DNA of 64,000 nucleotides from an uncultured Lachnospiraceae bacterium (GCA_900549665.1 URPH01000003.1:53606-117605), one strand, 5' to 3'; positions 18,790 to 27,855 are shown, counted from the stretch's first letter. A program made the numbers and translations. The notes: a model not told the origin generated them from the sequence alone.

Positions 18790-20088
18790 TTATAAATAAC
18801 TCCATGGACTGACATAACTTCCGTTGACACGAACAGAAAAATGCAGGTGATTACCTGTTGAACGGCCGGTCGTTCCGACAGCCGCGATCTTTTGTCCCTT
18901 TGTTACCGTCTGACCGGATGAAACATACAATGCGGATGCATGCATGTAAATCGTGATCACACCACCACCATGGCTGATCATAATATAGTTGCCCATCGTA
19001 GAGCTGTAGGATGCCGCAATAACGGTTCCGCTCTGTGCTGCCAGTATCGGACTTCCTCCGGGTGCCGCAAAGTCAATTCCGTTGTGGAACTGCTTTACAC
19101 CGAGGGTCGGATGAATACGGTATCCATAGTCATCAGACACTCTTGTATAGGATGGTGCCGGGAAACAGAACGGTCCGGAGTATACCTGCGGCTTGGTCGT
19201 TGTCGTAGTGACACTGTCGATATCATTGTCGGAAAGTCCGGATTCTTCCAGCTCTTTTTCCAATGCCAGGGCTTCCTTTTCTGCTTTCAGCACCTTTGCC
19301 TCAAGTGCTGCAATTGTCGCATTCTGGGAGGCGATCATATTTTCATATTCCTTGATGGCATCCTCTTTGGTGCTGATCTCTGATTCATATTTTTCAATCT
19401 GACCGTTTTTTTCATCGATCAGCCTTGACATCTGATCCTCCTGTATCTGTGCCTGTTCCTGTGTCTCCAGTAAAGAATTCTGCTCCGTTACCAGTTTATC
19501 TTTTAAATTCATGACCTGATATTTGGTCTCGGCATACTTATTTAAAAGATCTCTGTCATATGCGGACACCTCTTCGATATATTCTGCTTTGTTGAGCATA
19601 TCAGACAGACTTTCCGCACCAAAAACCATGGAAATATAAGCAGTATTTCCCTTTTCGTACATAAACTTGATACGCTTTTTCATGGATTCGTACTGCTCCT
19701 CCTGATTGGCCTCAGCCACGCGGATCCGTTCCTTGGTATTTTCAATTTGTTTGCTTTTTCGCTCGATATCTTCTTCCAGTCCGCTCAGGATCTCCTGTAC
19801 ACCGGATAACTGTGTATCAAGCTCCTTTACCGTGGAGCTCAGTTCGTTTTTCGCGGTCTGCAGCTCTTTTTTTTCACCGTTAAGACCGGCAACCTGCTCT
19901 TCCATCTGGTCAACTTTGGATTCGGAAGCCTCGATCTCCTGCTTGTTATCCTGCGCACTCTGTCTGCGATCCTGTATCTGCTGCCTGTAATCGGCTGCTG
20001 TTTTTTCCGTCGCATATACATTGGCCGGTGCCGATATGATAAATATCATACAAAGCAGGACGCTCATGTTTTTCCAAATTCTTTTCAT
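18790..20088 (-). CDS. Coiled-coil M23 murein hydrolase, EnvC/PcsB-like partner of FtsEX
   Basis: Secreted peptidoglycan endopeptidase. A signal peptide (about residues 1-26, ending near ANVYA) precedes a long charged coiled coil (about 30-290), a short Thr-rich linker, and a C-terminal LytM/M23 domain. The zinc ligands are visible in HNGIDFAAP and HLHFSV. This build is that of EnvC and PcsB-type proteins, whose coiled coil docks on FtsX and whose activity is switched by FtsE ATP hydrolysis. The position 21 bp after ftsX supports this. Length 432 aa. Direct activity rather than amidase activation is suggested because the HxxxD and HxH residues are intact. Confidence 0.92.
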   Translation of the reverse strand: MKRIWKNMSVLLCMIFIISAPANVYATEKTAADYRQQIQDRRQSAQDNKQEIEASESKVDQMEEQVAGLNGEKKELQTAKNELSSTVKELDTQLSGVQEILSGLEEDIERKSKQIENTKERIRVAEANQEEQYESMKKRIKFMYEKGNTAYISMVFGAESLSDMLNKAEYIEEVSAYDRDLLNKYAETKYQVMNLKDKLVTEQNSLLETQEQAQIQEDQMSRLIDEKNGQIEKYESEISTKEDAIKEYENMIASQNATIAALEAKVLKAEKEALALEKELEESGLSDNDIDSVTTTTTKPQVYSGPFCFPAPSYTRVSDDYGYRIHPTLGVKQFHNGIDFAAPGGSPILAAQSGTVIAASYSSTMGNYIMISHGGGVITIYMHASALYVSSGQTVTKGQKIAAVGTTGRSTGNHLHFSVRVNGSYVSPWSYL

Positions 20089-20109
20089 CGTTGTGCTTTC
20101 TCCTTACCC

Positions 20110-21006
20110 CTAGACACGAATATGCTTTCTTACTGTAATAAAACTTCCGATAAAGCCAATCCCCACACCGATCACAAGCGAAACGGGAAGCAGCACATGG
20201 AATACCTCCTGTACTGACAGGAATTTTAAAATAGAACTCAGCACTGTAAATTTGTTGAGTACAAAGCCTATAACATTATTGTAGATCAGATATACAATAC
20301 CGAGCGGTACAATCGATCCGATCAGTCCGATGATCATACCCTCAACCACAAACGGACATCTGACAAAGAAATCGGTTGCACCGATATATTTCATGATGTT
20401 GATCTCTTCTTTTCTGACCGAAATACCGATCGTAACGGTATTTCCGATCAGGAATACGGAAACAAACAGCAGCAGTACGATGATACCGATCGCTACATAA
20501 CCGACCAGACGGTTGATACCGTCCAGCGTATTGGCAGTGATCTCAGACTGGTTGACCATCCGGATGCCGGGTACCTCTTCCAGATAAGCTACCAGAGAGG
20601 CCTGCATGGAAACATCCTTGATATAGATCTCATAGTTGGCTGCATCTGCAAGGGGGTTTTCCGTAAATCCGTCTGCATACTCACCCAGATATTCATCCTT
20701 GAAGCTGTTCCATGCTTCATCTGCGGAAATAAAATTGATATGGTCAACTTCGCTTCTCTGCTGAATCTCATTGCCAATCTCGGCAATTCTCTCGTCGCTG
20801 ATACCTTCATCAAAAAATACCGTAACAGCTACGCCGTCCTGGGCTGATTTCAGTATATACTGAAAATTGGCTACCACAGAATAAAAGATACCAAACAAAA
20901 ACAGACATGCGCTGATGGTTGCAACAGATGCCAGGGAGTACCATTTGTTGCGGAAAATATTTGTAAAGCCTTGTTTTATCGTATAAAGTAATGTACTAAA
21001 TCTCAT
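20110..21006 (-). CDS. ftsX: Cell-division ABC transporter permease FtsX
   Basis: Membrane subunit of FtsEX, transmitting FtsE ATPase cycles to an outside wall hydrolase. The protein has an N-terminal helix (about 24-47), a large extracellular loop of about 120 residues, then three C-terminal helices including the conserved KYIGATDFFVRCPFVVEG region. Length 298 aa is standard. Its start overlaps ftsE by 11 bp, showing translational coupling. The M23 hydrolase downstream is its likely effector. Confidence 0.97.
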   Translation of the reverse strand: MRFSTLLYTIKQGFTNIFRNKWYSLASVATISACLFLFGIFYSVVANFQYILKSAQDGVAVTVFFDEGISDERIAEIGNEIQQRSEVDHINFISADEAWNSFKDEYLGEYADGFTENPLADAANYEIYIKDVSMQASLVAYLEEVPGIRMVNQSEITANTLDGINRLVGYVAIGIIVLLLFVSVFLIGNTVTIGISVRKEEINIMKYIGATDFFVRCPFVVEGMIIGLIGSIVPLGIVYLIYNNVIGFVLNKFTVLSSILKFLSVQEVFHVLLPVSLVIGVGIGFIGSFITVRKHIRV

Positions 21007-21682
21007 CGATGTAAGATCCTTCTTTCTGATCGCTTACAATAACTCCCTTATTCATTGTAATGACCCTTTTTTTCATGGAATTGACAATTTCGCGGTTGTG
21101 GGTAACAACTACTACGGTTGTTCCCTTTTCGTTGATTTCCTCTAATAGCTTCATGATTTCCTGTGAATTTTTGGGATCCAGATTACCGGTCGGCTCATCT
21201 GCGAGCAAAATCGGCGGCTCGTTGACCAGGGCCCTCGCAACAGCCACACGCTGCTGCTCTCCACCGGAAAGCTGTCTCGGTCTTGCCTTGTATTTGCCTG
21301 CCAGACCTACAACTGAAAGGATGGAAGGCACATTTTTACGGATCTGTTTGGTCGGAACCTGTACGACACGCTGGGCAAATGCAACGTTTTCATATACATT
21401 GCGATCCATCAACAACCGGAAATCCTGAAATACAACTCCGATATTTCGGCGGAATTTGGGAATCTGACGATGTTTGAGCTTTCCGACATCCGTACCGTTT
21501 ACGGTGATACTTCCCGATGTCGGCAGCAGCTCTCTCAACAACAGCTTTATCAATGTAGACTTGCCGGATCCGCTGTCTCCGACAACAAATACAAATTCAC
21601 CCGGTTCAATCCTAATGCTGACATCATTTAATGCCGGCGCACCGGTTGAATAGGACTTACTCACATGATCCAATGTAATCAT
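20996..21682 (-). CDS. ftsE: Cell-division ABC transporter ATPase FtsE
   Basis: ATPase subunit of FtsEX. Walker A GDSGSGKST lies at about residues 36-44, the signature LSGGEQQRV near 139, and Walker B with the D-loop reads ILLADEPTGNLD. The C-terminal switch histidine is in VVVVTHNRE. Length 228 aa fits. The gene follows the PucR-type regulator by 33 bp on the same strand and overlaps ftsX, so the three may share a transcript. Confidence 0.97.
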   Translation of the reverse strand: MITLDHVSKSYSTGAPALNDVSIRIEPGEFVFVVGDSGSGKSTLIKLLLRELLPTSGSITVNGTDVGKLKHRQIPKFRRNIGVVFQDFRLLMDRNVYENVAFAQRVVQVPTKQIRKNVPSILSVVGLAGKYKARPRQLSGGEQQRVAVARALVNEPPILLADEPTGNLDPKNSQEIMKLLEEINEKGTTVVVVTHNREIVNSMKKRVITMNKGVIVSDQKEGSYIDEI

Positions 21683-21715
21683 TTTGCTTACCTGCTTTCT
21701 CTCGCTTTCTTTTGC

Positions 21716-22804
21716 TTAATAGTTAAAGCTTTCCATATACTTCATGTATTTTACTACCATAAGCGCAATTTTGAAGGTGATTGCATCCTCAAAAACCCTC
21801 AAATCAAGACCGGTACTCTTTTGAAGCTTATCTAACCGGTATACCAGTGTATTGCGGTGTATGAACAGTTGTCTCGAGGTTTCCGAAACATTGAGACTGT
21901 TTTCGAAAAATTTATGGATGGTCGAAATGGTCTCCTCATCAAAGTCGTCCGGATTCCTTCCCCCGAAAATTTCATGGATAAACATTTTGCAAAGCGGTAT
22001 CGGCAGCTGATAGATCAGACGTCCGATCCCCAGCTCACTGTATGCGATCACACAGCGTTCCTCAAAAAATATCTTTCCGACATCCATTGCCATCTTGGCC
22101 TCTTTATAAGAGCGGCTGACCTCTTTTAATTCGTTTACTATATTACCATATGCGACATGCACCCTGGAAATACCCTCTTTATCCAGATGGTTTTTGATCA
22201 TGGCGGCTGTCTTTTCAATCTCAGCCCTGGAATCACTCTCGTCGATTTCCTTGACGATCACGACACTGTTTTCGTCAACGGCTGTGACAAAATCCTTGCC
22301 GTTGGCATGAAAGCATGCTCTGACCGCTTCGGGCAGTCCGCTTTCTTTTTTGTCAACCGGCTCTACGATCATCACAGTCCTTTTGGCTTCCATCGGGATA
22401 TGCAGCTTTTGCGACCGGCTGTAAATATCAACCATCAGAAGATTGTCAAGAAGCAGATTTTTGATAAAATTATCTTTATCAAAACGTTCCTTGTAGGCAA
22501 CCATCAGTCCCTGCATCTGAAAAGCAGCCATCTTACCAACAAGATAGGAATTGTCTCCGGAACCGACCACCACCATAATGTACTCCGGTGACTGATCATC
22601 GTAGATCTTGAAAAAAAGATAGTTGGAAAATTCCTGGCTGTCTGCCGGAGACTTCACAAATTCAGCGACCTCCGGCACATAATCAAACTCACTTCCGGAT
22701 GTCCGGGCAACGGCATTGCCATCCGTATCCAGCACAATAAAATCAACACCCGATATTCCCTTTAACCCTTCGATTGTATTCTGCAGTATCTGATTTGAAA
22801 TCAT
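21716..22804 (-). CDS. PucR/CdaR-family transcriptional regulator
   Basis: Regulator of the sugar-diacid (CdaR)/PucR type. The N-terminal 120 residues resemble the putative sugar-diacid recognition domain (VDFIVLDTDGNAVARTSGS), the middle matches the GGDEF-like PucR region, and the C-terminal 60 residues form the PucR helix-turn-helix with LNVSETSRQLFIHRNTLVYR. Length 362 aa. It stands alone from any uronate or purine genes and is followed 33 bp later by ftsE, which is unusual. A 30-bp near-perfect palindrome about 80-110 bp upstream may be its own operator. Effector unknown. Confidence 0.88.
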   Translation of the reverse strand: MISNQILQNTIEGLKGISGVDFIVLDTDGNAVARTSGSEFDYVPEVAEFVKSPADSQEFSNYLFFKIYDDQSPEYIMVVVGSGDNSYLVGKMAAFQMQGLMVAYKERFDKDNFIKNLLLDNLLMVDIYSRSQKLHIPMEAKRTVMIVEPVDKKESGLPEAVRACFHANGKDFVTAVDENSVVIVKEIDESDSRAEIEKTAAMIKNHLDKEGISRVHVAYGNIVNELKEVSRSYKEAKMAMDVGKIFFEERCVIAYSELGIGRLIYQLPIPLCKMFIHEIFGGRNPDDFDEETISTIHKFFENSLNVSETSRQLFIHRNTLVYRLDKLQKSTGLDLRVFEDAITFKIALMVVKYMKYMESFNY

Positions 22805-22881
22805 AGTCTATGCTCCCTCTCTGGACTTTTAAGCCTATCCCCACATCCTAAAATCCATTATGTAAACAAGTTTAATATATT

Positions 22882-22911
22882 TTCACAAATAATACCAGTA
22901 TTTTTTGTGAA
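22882..22911. promoter_or_regulatory. 30-bp near-perfect palindrome, candidate operator
   Basis: Two 14-bp arms (TTCACAAATAATAC and GTATTTTTTGTGAA) flank a central CA and match at 13 of 14 positions. Further TTGTG and CACAA half-sites follow within 20 bp. It lies 78 bp upstream of the PucR-type gene start. An autoregulatory operator is inferred. Confidence 0.55.
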
Positions 22912-22965
22912 TTTTTTGTGTTTTTCACAAATTTTTCCGGCGATCGACATATTTTTCCCTATAAT

Positions 22966-22997
22966 AAAAAAGGTGCAGCTCAAAATCTGAACTGCAC
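22966..22997 (-). terminator. Terminator after the WecG/TagA-type gene
   Basis: On the minus strand GTGCAG pairs with CTGCAC, with extra pairing inside the loop, followed by six T residues. It ends the short transcript of the small HPr-like gene and the WecG/TagA-type gene. Confidence 0.8.
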
Positions 22998-23024
22998 TCT
23001 GTTATATGTATGGAATCTTTGTAT

Positions 23025-23735
23025 TTAATTTGTCTTCTGAGTATCCGCTTCGTCTGTCTGTTTGGAACTGTTTTTGTGATAATGAAGCAATTTTGCCGAA
23101 AAGATCTTCTTGACCATCCTTTTGTGCAAGGCGACAAAAAAACCTTTTTCCTTATCTGCCAGATCCACATCCGGCCTTACCATCATCCAGATCGCAACAT
23201 TGAGCTTCATGTGATTATCCGCAAAAAAGCATTCTCTTTGGGGTGTCCCCAGATTGGATATCAGCACATCAGCAAATGTCATATTGATCTCGTTGACAAC
23301 ATAATCGCCATCATTTTCAGTAGAATCCAGACAAAAACTGCCTGCGATCCGAACATCCTCCTCATAGGATAAAATGTCGTTTTTTAATTTGTTGAGCTCT
23401 GCCTGATTATCACTCAGTAAATAGACGTTTTTTTTCTGACGTACAATTTTTTTAAAAAATTCTGTCACAAACGTATTATTTTCAACATCCCGGACACGAT
23501 TGTGAAATGCAATGTCTCCGGCACGCAGAATTTCTGCATCTGCCGGTATTGCCAGATCAATACTTCCCATCCAGTTTTTGATGGCTTCATTTTCGTGTGC
23601 GGCCAGAAGCCCTCTCATGGTAATCATGGCAATCGTACCGACTTTTCTGTCCCGAAAAAAAGCATCCACCTTTTTCATAGACTCGCGAATGGTATAATCA
23701 GTCAACGAAACTCCCAATACTTCTGTTTTTCGCAT
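23025..23735 (-). CDS. WecG/TagA/CpsF-family glycosyltransferase-like protein
   Basis: Member of the WecG/TagA family (GT26), which adds ManNAc(A)-type sugars to lipid-linked intermediates. The N-terminus reads VLGVSLTDYTIRESMKKVDA and the middle has the family stretch VYLLSDNQAELNKLKNDI. The usual F(L)GxPxQE-like motif appears here as NLGTPQRECFFADN. Length 236 aa is normal. Compared with classical TagA the entry motif around residues 38-55 (ITMRGLLAAHENEAIKNW) lacks the typical T/S-P-N-x-E pattern, so activity or donor specificity may differ. It follows a small HPr-like gene by 45 bp. Confidence 0.82.
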   Translation of the reverse strand: MRKTEVLGVSLTDYTIRESMKKVDAFFRDRKVGTIAMITMRGLLAAHENEAIKNWMGSIDLAIPADAEILRAGDIAFHNRVRDVENNTFVTEFFKKIVRQKKNVYLLSDNQAELNKLKNDILSYEEDVRIAGSFCLDSTENDGDYVVNEINMTFADVLISNLGTPQRECFFADNHMKLNVAIWMMVRPDVDLADKEKGFFVALHKRMVKKIFSAKLLHYHKNSSKQTDEADTQKTN

Positions 23736-23780
23736 TTGATCACCCGTCTGCCTTTACTTCCCGATACAGCTGGTAAAACC

Positions 23781-24011
23781 CTAGCTCATCATGAAGCTTA
23801 ATAATTTCTGAATATCTTCCGGTTCATATGCCAGAAGCTCCAGCTCGGAAATGGTACCATCGGAAAAAATATTTGCCATAGAAACATACTGTGATAATTT
23901 GGATTTCAGATTCAGGCGGTCACCTTCACCTGTAACCAATTCCACTTTGCCCTTGCAGCTGTCAATAACTTCGAAAAATTTGTCTACATCTGTGATATTC
24001 TGAACTTTCAT
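23781..24011 (-). CDS. Small protein with HPr-like fold pattern, lacking the phospho-histidine
   Basis: A 76-residue protein. I chose the ATG at 24011, preceded by AAAGGAG nine bases upstream; a longer in-frame reading has no such site and crosses the promoter. The hydrophobic pattern and the stretch DRLNLKSKLSQYVSMANIF followed by ISELELLAYEPEDIQKLL resemble the second half of HPr (beta strand, Ser46-type loop, helix, beta strand, C-terminal helix). No histidine is at the phosphorylation site. The same build is seen in the plus-strand gene at 51805. HPr relationship is inference from layout. Function unknown. Confidence 0.75.
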   Translation of the reverse strand: MKVQNITDVDKFFEVIDSCKGKVELVTGEGDRLNLKSKLSQYVSMANIFSDGTISELELLAYEPEDIQKLLSFMMS

Positions 24012-24087
24012 CTCTTCATTCTCCTTTATTGATAAATTGTGCATCCCAAAACCGGTCCGTGACCGTTCCTGTGATCTGTTTGCAATG

Positions 24088-24115
24088 ATTATAAAACAAT
24101 TCATATAAAAAGCAA
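24088..24115 (-). promoter_or_regulatory. Promoter of the small HPr-like gene
   Basis: Minus-strand -10 TATAAT at 24088-24093, 16-bp spacer, -35 TTGCTT at 24110-24115. It lies about 80 bp before the ATG at 24011 and supports that start. Confidence 0.7.
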
Positions 24116-24143
24116 AGCTTTTTCACATTTTTATAACACTTTT

Positions 24144-25034
24144 CTAACATCTGCGGCCGTCTTTTTGGTTTTGGTCTGTCTTTGCAAGCTTTATTTCTTT
24201 ATCCGAAATAACAATCTTACGTTCCTTGTACAGATGACCTGCTGCCCGCTTGAATTCATTTTTGCTCATGGAAAGAAGCTCTTTTATCTCATCCGGCGAA
24301 GATTTGTCCCCGATGGGAAGCCTTCCGTTGTGCTTTGAAAGAAGCTCCAAAATCTTTTCTCCATCCGGATTCATCTGGATATATGCTTTTTTACGCAGGC
24401 TCAGATCCAGCTTGCCATCTTCCTTTACGGCAATCACTCTTGCCTCGATCCGCTCACCGGGATATACCTTTTGCGTCAGCTCCTTTTGCGGGATCATAGC
24501 CTGATACCTGTCATCAACTGCCACGTAAGCACCAAAGCCCGGGGCGATCTCATATACGGTACCGGCAACCATATCATCCTTTTGATATTTGTCCGCGATC
24601 GTCAGATACGGATACAGCCGCATGGTTGCTGCCAGTCTGCTGCTCTTATCGATATACAAGGCTGCCAAAATCTCGTCACCGGCCTGTACACGTCCTGTCT
24701 GCTCTTTATAGGGGAGAAGCAGATCCTTTTCCAGTCCCCAGGAAAGAAAGGCTCCGATCCCGGTAACCTGGGCCACCTTTAATTTTGCCACCTCTCCGAG
24801 CGTCAGCGCCGGAGTATGTACAGTAGCAATCAGACGATCCTGCGAATCCCTGTATAAAAAAACCTCCAGTGAGTCCCCCACCCCAAAATCCTTTGGCACC
24901 TGTTTTGCAGGCAGAAGTACTTTTTCAATCCGGGAGGGATCATCGCCTTTTTTGGGCATAAACTCAGCCAGATATACACCGAATGACTCCGTCTGAATAA
25001 TCGTCAGTCTTTGTTTTTCACCTAATTTCAACAT
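24144..25034 (-). CDS. CvfB-like S1 RNA-binding protein
   Basis: S1-domain protein of the CvfB/YitL type. Three S1-like segments are seen (for example VTGIGAFLSWGLEKDLLLPY and TVYEIAPGFGAYVAVDDRYQ), followed by a C-terminal winged-helix segment around ELLSMSKNEFKRAAGHLYKERKI. Length 296 aa matches the family. In Staphylococcus CvfB affects virulence gene expression through RNA; a general RNA-binding regulatory role is the most that can be said. It overlaps the upstream thioesterase gene by 7 bp. Confidence 0.9.
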   Translation of the reverse strand: MLKLGEKQRLTIIQTESFGVYLAEFMPKKGDDPSRIEKVLLPAKQVPKDFGVGDSLEVFLYRDSQDRLIATVHTPALTLGEVAKLKVAQVTGIGAFLSWGLEKDLLLPYKEQTGRVQAGDEILAALYIDKSSRLAATMRLYPYLTIADKYQKDDMVAGTVYEIAPGFGAYVAVDDRYQAMIPQKELTQKVYPGERIEARVIAVKEDGKLDLSLRKKAYIQMNPDGEKILELLSKHNGRLPIGDKSSPDEIKELLSMSKNEFKRAAGHLYKERKIVISDKEIKLAKTDQNQKDGRRC

Positions 25035-25750
25035 GTTTTTCCGTCCTCTTTTTCAAATTCCACATTACAATATACCTTACCATCTTCATCTAATAATGCA
25101 ACCCCTATTTTATCCCGGGCAGTATAAACCTCCGGATATAACCGTGTACCGAGGTGTGCCTGCATCTTATATTCCGCACGCAGCTGCCGCACCTTGAAAT
25201 CCATCGGTAAAAAATCCATCGCAATATTGACATATTGCCCGTTGTTGACATGATGGTTGGTATCCAGATAGTGTTTTACCACCTCGACCGCATCCTTATG
25301 TACGCCCTCGCCTTCAAAGCGGATACGTCTGGGGGCATAATCCATCGGCAGCTTGTCCGACAGCTTATACACTTCCTGCATATCTGCAGGACACTTGATG
25401 GGAAGCCCATCCCGGGTACCGATCAGACTCCAGATTGAGTTAGCCCATGCTATCATTTCTCCATTGGAATCCTTCATCCAGAAATTTCGGTTGCCGATAA
25501 ATCCATGAAATTCATATGGTGCCGTGCCAACCGTCACATTTTCACAAAGCCCCGGATATCTTTTAACGACAATCTGCCATGCAGAAAGTGCCCATAGCAT
25601 TCCTTTTTCTTTCAGGTATTCGATCCCCACTCCCAATTCCTCGGATTGAAATGTAGAACAGTCCTGAAAATAATTGAGCAGACCCAACAGACTAAGCTTT
25701 CCATCACTGTCAACCTCACTGTATCTGATCTTTGTTTCAAATTCAAACAT
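25028..25750 (-). CDS. Acyl-ACP thioesterase
   Basis: Acyl-ACP thioesterase of the FatA/FatB-like bacterial family (PF01643), releasing fatty acids from acyl carrier protein. The N-terminal hot-dog segment has TKIRYSEVDSDGKLSLLGLLN and the second half the matching strand with HYLDTNHHVNNGQYVNIA, where the Asn/His catalytic residues of this family lie (D-x-N-x-H-V-N-N pattern). Length 240 aa. It overlaps the S1 protein gene, so the two are probably one operon. The preferred chain length cannot be read from sequence. Confidence 0.92.
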   Translation of the reverse strand: MFEFETKIRYSEVDSDGKLSLLGLLNYFQDCSTFQSEELGVGIEYLKEKGMLWALSAWQIVVKRYPGLCENVTVGTAPYEFHGFIGNRNFWMKDSNGEMIAWANSIWSLIGTRDGLPIKCPADMQEVYKLSDKLPMDYAPRRIRFEGEGVHKDAVEVVKHYLDTNHHVNNGQYVNIAMDFLPMDFKVRQLRAEYKMQAHLGTRLYPEVYTARDKIGVALLDEDGKVYCNVEFEKEDGKTC

Positions 25751-25775
25751 AATAGTATCCTCTTGTTTTATGATA

Positions 25776-26780
25776 TCAGTTTACACCTTCAAAAATCTGT
25801 GCAATCGGGCTGTTTTTATCCAGAAATACCGTTGTATTTCCATTGGTAACAGACTCCTTTAATGTATCCAGCTGAAGACTGAACAGGTAAAAATCCGCTT
25901 TTCCTTCATCATTGTATGCTTCTGACAGAATACGCATATATTCAGCCTCACCTTCGGCTACGGTTGCATCTGCCTTTGCCTGAGCCTCGGACAGCATAAC
26001 GGAAACCTCTTTATCTGTGGTATTGCGGATGATCTGCGCTTCGGATTCACCCTGCGCCTTGTACGCAGCCGCTATATTGTTGCGTTCTGTGATCATACGA
26101 TTGTATACAGCATCCTTATTTTCATCCGGCAGATCCAGGACCTTGATCTTAACATCGGAAATATTAATACCATACTGATCGCACTGGTCACCGATACACT
26201 CCTTTAAAAGATCGGAGATCACAATGACCTCGACCTCCTTATCAGAAGATTTTATGACATTTCCATCCTCATCAAGCTCCTGAGATTCAATATCTTTGAT
26301 TTCGATATCATCCGGATCTTCCGTTGTCGTCTCAATTTTCATGGAACTGTCCCGGCTGGCGATCAGCTCCTCCTGGGTCATGGATGAAATCGTCGTCTTA
26401 ATAGCATTGTATACAATTACATCAATTCTGCCCTGTGCGGTCGATGCACTTGCATTGAGTGTCTGTGTATAAGTCTTGGCATCCGTGACATTCCACAACA
26501 CATATGCATCTACGATCATGGTCTTTTTATCGCTGGTAATAACCTCGGACTGCGGAAGATCATAGACCTGTAATGCTTTGGGAACATAATTGACACTCTG
26601 GGCAAACGGCATCTTTACACGCAGCCCCGCTGTATCATTGGTCCGGACAATTTTGCCAAACTGCTTTACAACGGAGTATTCATTTTCCATAGTCGTGTAG
26701 AACGAACCGGATAATATCACCAATACGGCAATCACTGCTATTACGATTAATGCTTTTCCTGTTTTTTTCATATCCGGCAC
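25776..26780 (-). CDS. hflC: SPFH membrane protein HflC
   Basis: Stomatin/prohibitin-type protein that, with HflK, forms a membrane complex around the FtsH protease. A single N-terminal membrane helix (about 10-30) is followed by the SPFH domain (VVKQFGKIVRT, VKMPFAQSVNYV) and an Ala/Glu-rich helical region typical of HflC. Length 334 aa. Residues about 150-185 hold an acidic segment (PDDIEIKDIESQELDEDGN) that appears to interrupt the SPFH domain and may be an insertion. It lies 3 bp after hflK. FtsH itself is not in the window. Confidence 0.93.
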   Translation of the reverse strand: MPDMKKTGKALIVIAVIAVLVILSGSFYTTMENEYSVVKQFGKIVRTNDTAGLRVKMPFAQSVNYVPKALQVYDLPQSEVITSDKKTMIVDAYVLWNVTDAKTYTQTLNASASTAQGRIDVIVYNAIKTTISSMTQEELIASRDSSMKIETTTEDPDDIEIKDIESQELDEDGNVIKSSDKEVEVIVISDLLKECIGDQCDQYGINISDVKIKVLDLPDENKDAVYNRMITERNNIAAAYKAQGESEAQIIRNTTDKEVSVMLSEAQAKADATVAEGEAEYMRILSEAYNDEGKADFYLFSLQLDTLKESVTNGNTTVFLDKNSPIAQIFEGVN

Positions 26781-26783
26781 CTC

Positions 26784-27818
26784 CTATTCTTCTTCATCCG
26801 ACGCAGTCTTTTGGGAATTGGAACTGCTCTTGGATGTCCGGCTGTCATCAACCCCGGCTGCCTTGTTTAAGTCTGTGATCGGATAGTATTTCATTATTTC
26901 ACCATCTCCCTGATCGATCACAACCTGAAGTGTCGGAAGCACATCCGACATGGCCTCCATAAACATTCTCTGCTTGGTGATCAGCGGGTAATGCACATAT
27001 TCATTGTACTCTTCATTAAAACGGGCAGCCTGACCTGTTGCCTCGTTGATACGCGCAGACTTTTCAGCCTCCGCTGTCTGAACGATCTTATCGGCTTCTG
27101 CCTCAGCCTCCGGCAGCTTTGCATTACGGTATGCATTGGCCTCATTGATAGCTGATTCCTTACCCTGCTTTGCCGTCTCAACAGCCGTAAAGGCTTCTAA
27201 GATATCATCTGTCGGCGGCTCCACATCCTGAATGCTGGCATCTACCAGTGTGATACCGATATCCTGTTTTTCAAGCTCCTCGACCATCATGGCCTTGACA
27301 TTGCTCTGGATCTGTGCTTTACCGGTCGTGATCGCATTGTCAACCGTAAATGCCGAAACCGTGGAACGAATACTGGACATCGCAATGTTTTTTATGATCA
27401 TATCCGGATAATCCGAATTGTAAAGATACTTGATCGGATCCGTTACCTGATAGGAAATGTAGAAATCACAGTCAATAAAATTGTAATCAGAGGTGATCAT
27501 GATCGATTCGTGCTCTACACTGTATGTATTGCCGTCAGAATCTTCTCCATATCCGATTTTGAGACCGCGTACCGTCGTGTCCACCTTTGTTGCTTTTTGT
27601 ATAAACGGGATCTTGAAATGCAGACCCTTTTCATCTACCAGTGTGGCTTTTCCAAATGTGGTCACAACAACGGACTCCGTCTCGCCGACCGTATAAAACG
27701 CTGACAGAATAACCGTCATGGCTACGATCGCCACAACGATCCAGCCAAAGATCTGCCCAACCTTTTTGCCACTTCCCCGCTTGGGGTCTACATCAATTAT
27801 CTTTTCTTTTTTTCGCAT
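26784..27818 (-). CDS. hflK: SPFH membrane protein HflK
   Basis: Partner of HflC. A membrane helix (about 21-44) precedes the SPFH domain with VVVTTFGKATLVDEKGLHFK, then a long charged helix rich in Ala, Glu and Lys (around 190-260) and a polar tail ending in Ser/Lys-rich and acidic residues. Length 344 aa. The upstream gap to the thioredoxin gene holds a 40-bp tandem repeat. The assignment to HflK rather than HflC is by order and by the longer C-terminal tail. Confidence 0.92.
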   Translation of the reverse strand: MRKKEKIIDVDPKRGSGKKVGQIFGWIVVAIVAMTVILSAFYTVGETESVVVTTFGKATLVDEKGLHFKIPFIQKATKVDTTVRGLKIGYGEDSDGNTYSVEHESIMITSDYNFIDCDFYISYQVTDPIKYLYNSDYPDMIIKNIAMSSIRSTVSAFTVDNAITTGKAQIQSNVKAMMVEELEKQDIGITLVDASIQDVEPPTDDILEAFTAVETAKQGKESAINEANAYRNAKLPEAEAEADKIVQTAEAEKSARINEATGQAARFNEEYNEYVHYPLITKQRMFMEAMSDVLPTLQVVIDQGDGEIMKYYPITDLNKAAGVDDSRTSKSSSNSQKTASDEEE

Positions 27819-27855
27819 ATGTTTCTCCTGTTCTTGTTGCAGTCTACTCTATATT

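Noticed and set aside
24012..24104. N-terminal extension of the small HPr-like protein
   Set aside because: It would run over the promoter at 24088-24115, and the ATG at 24011 has a good ribosome site.
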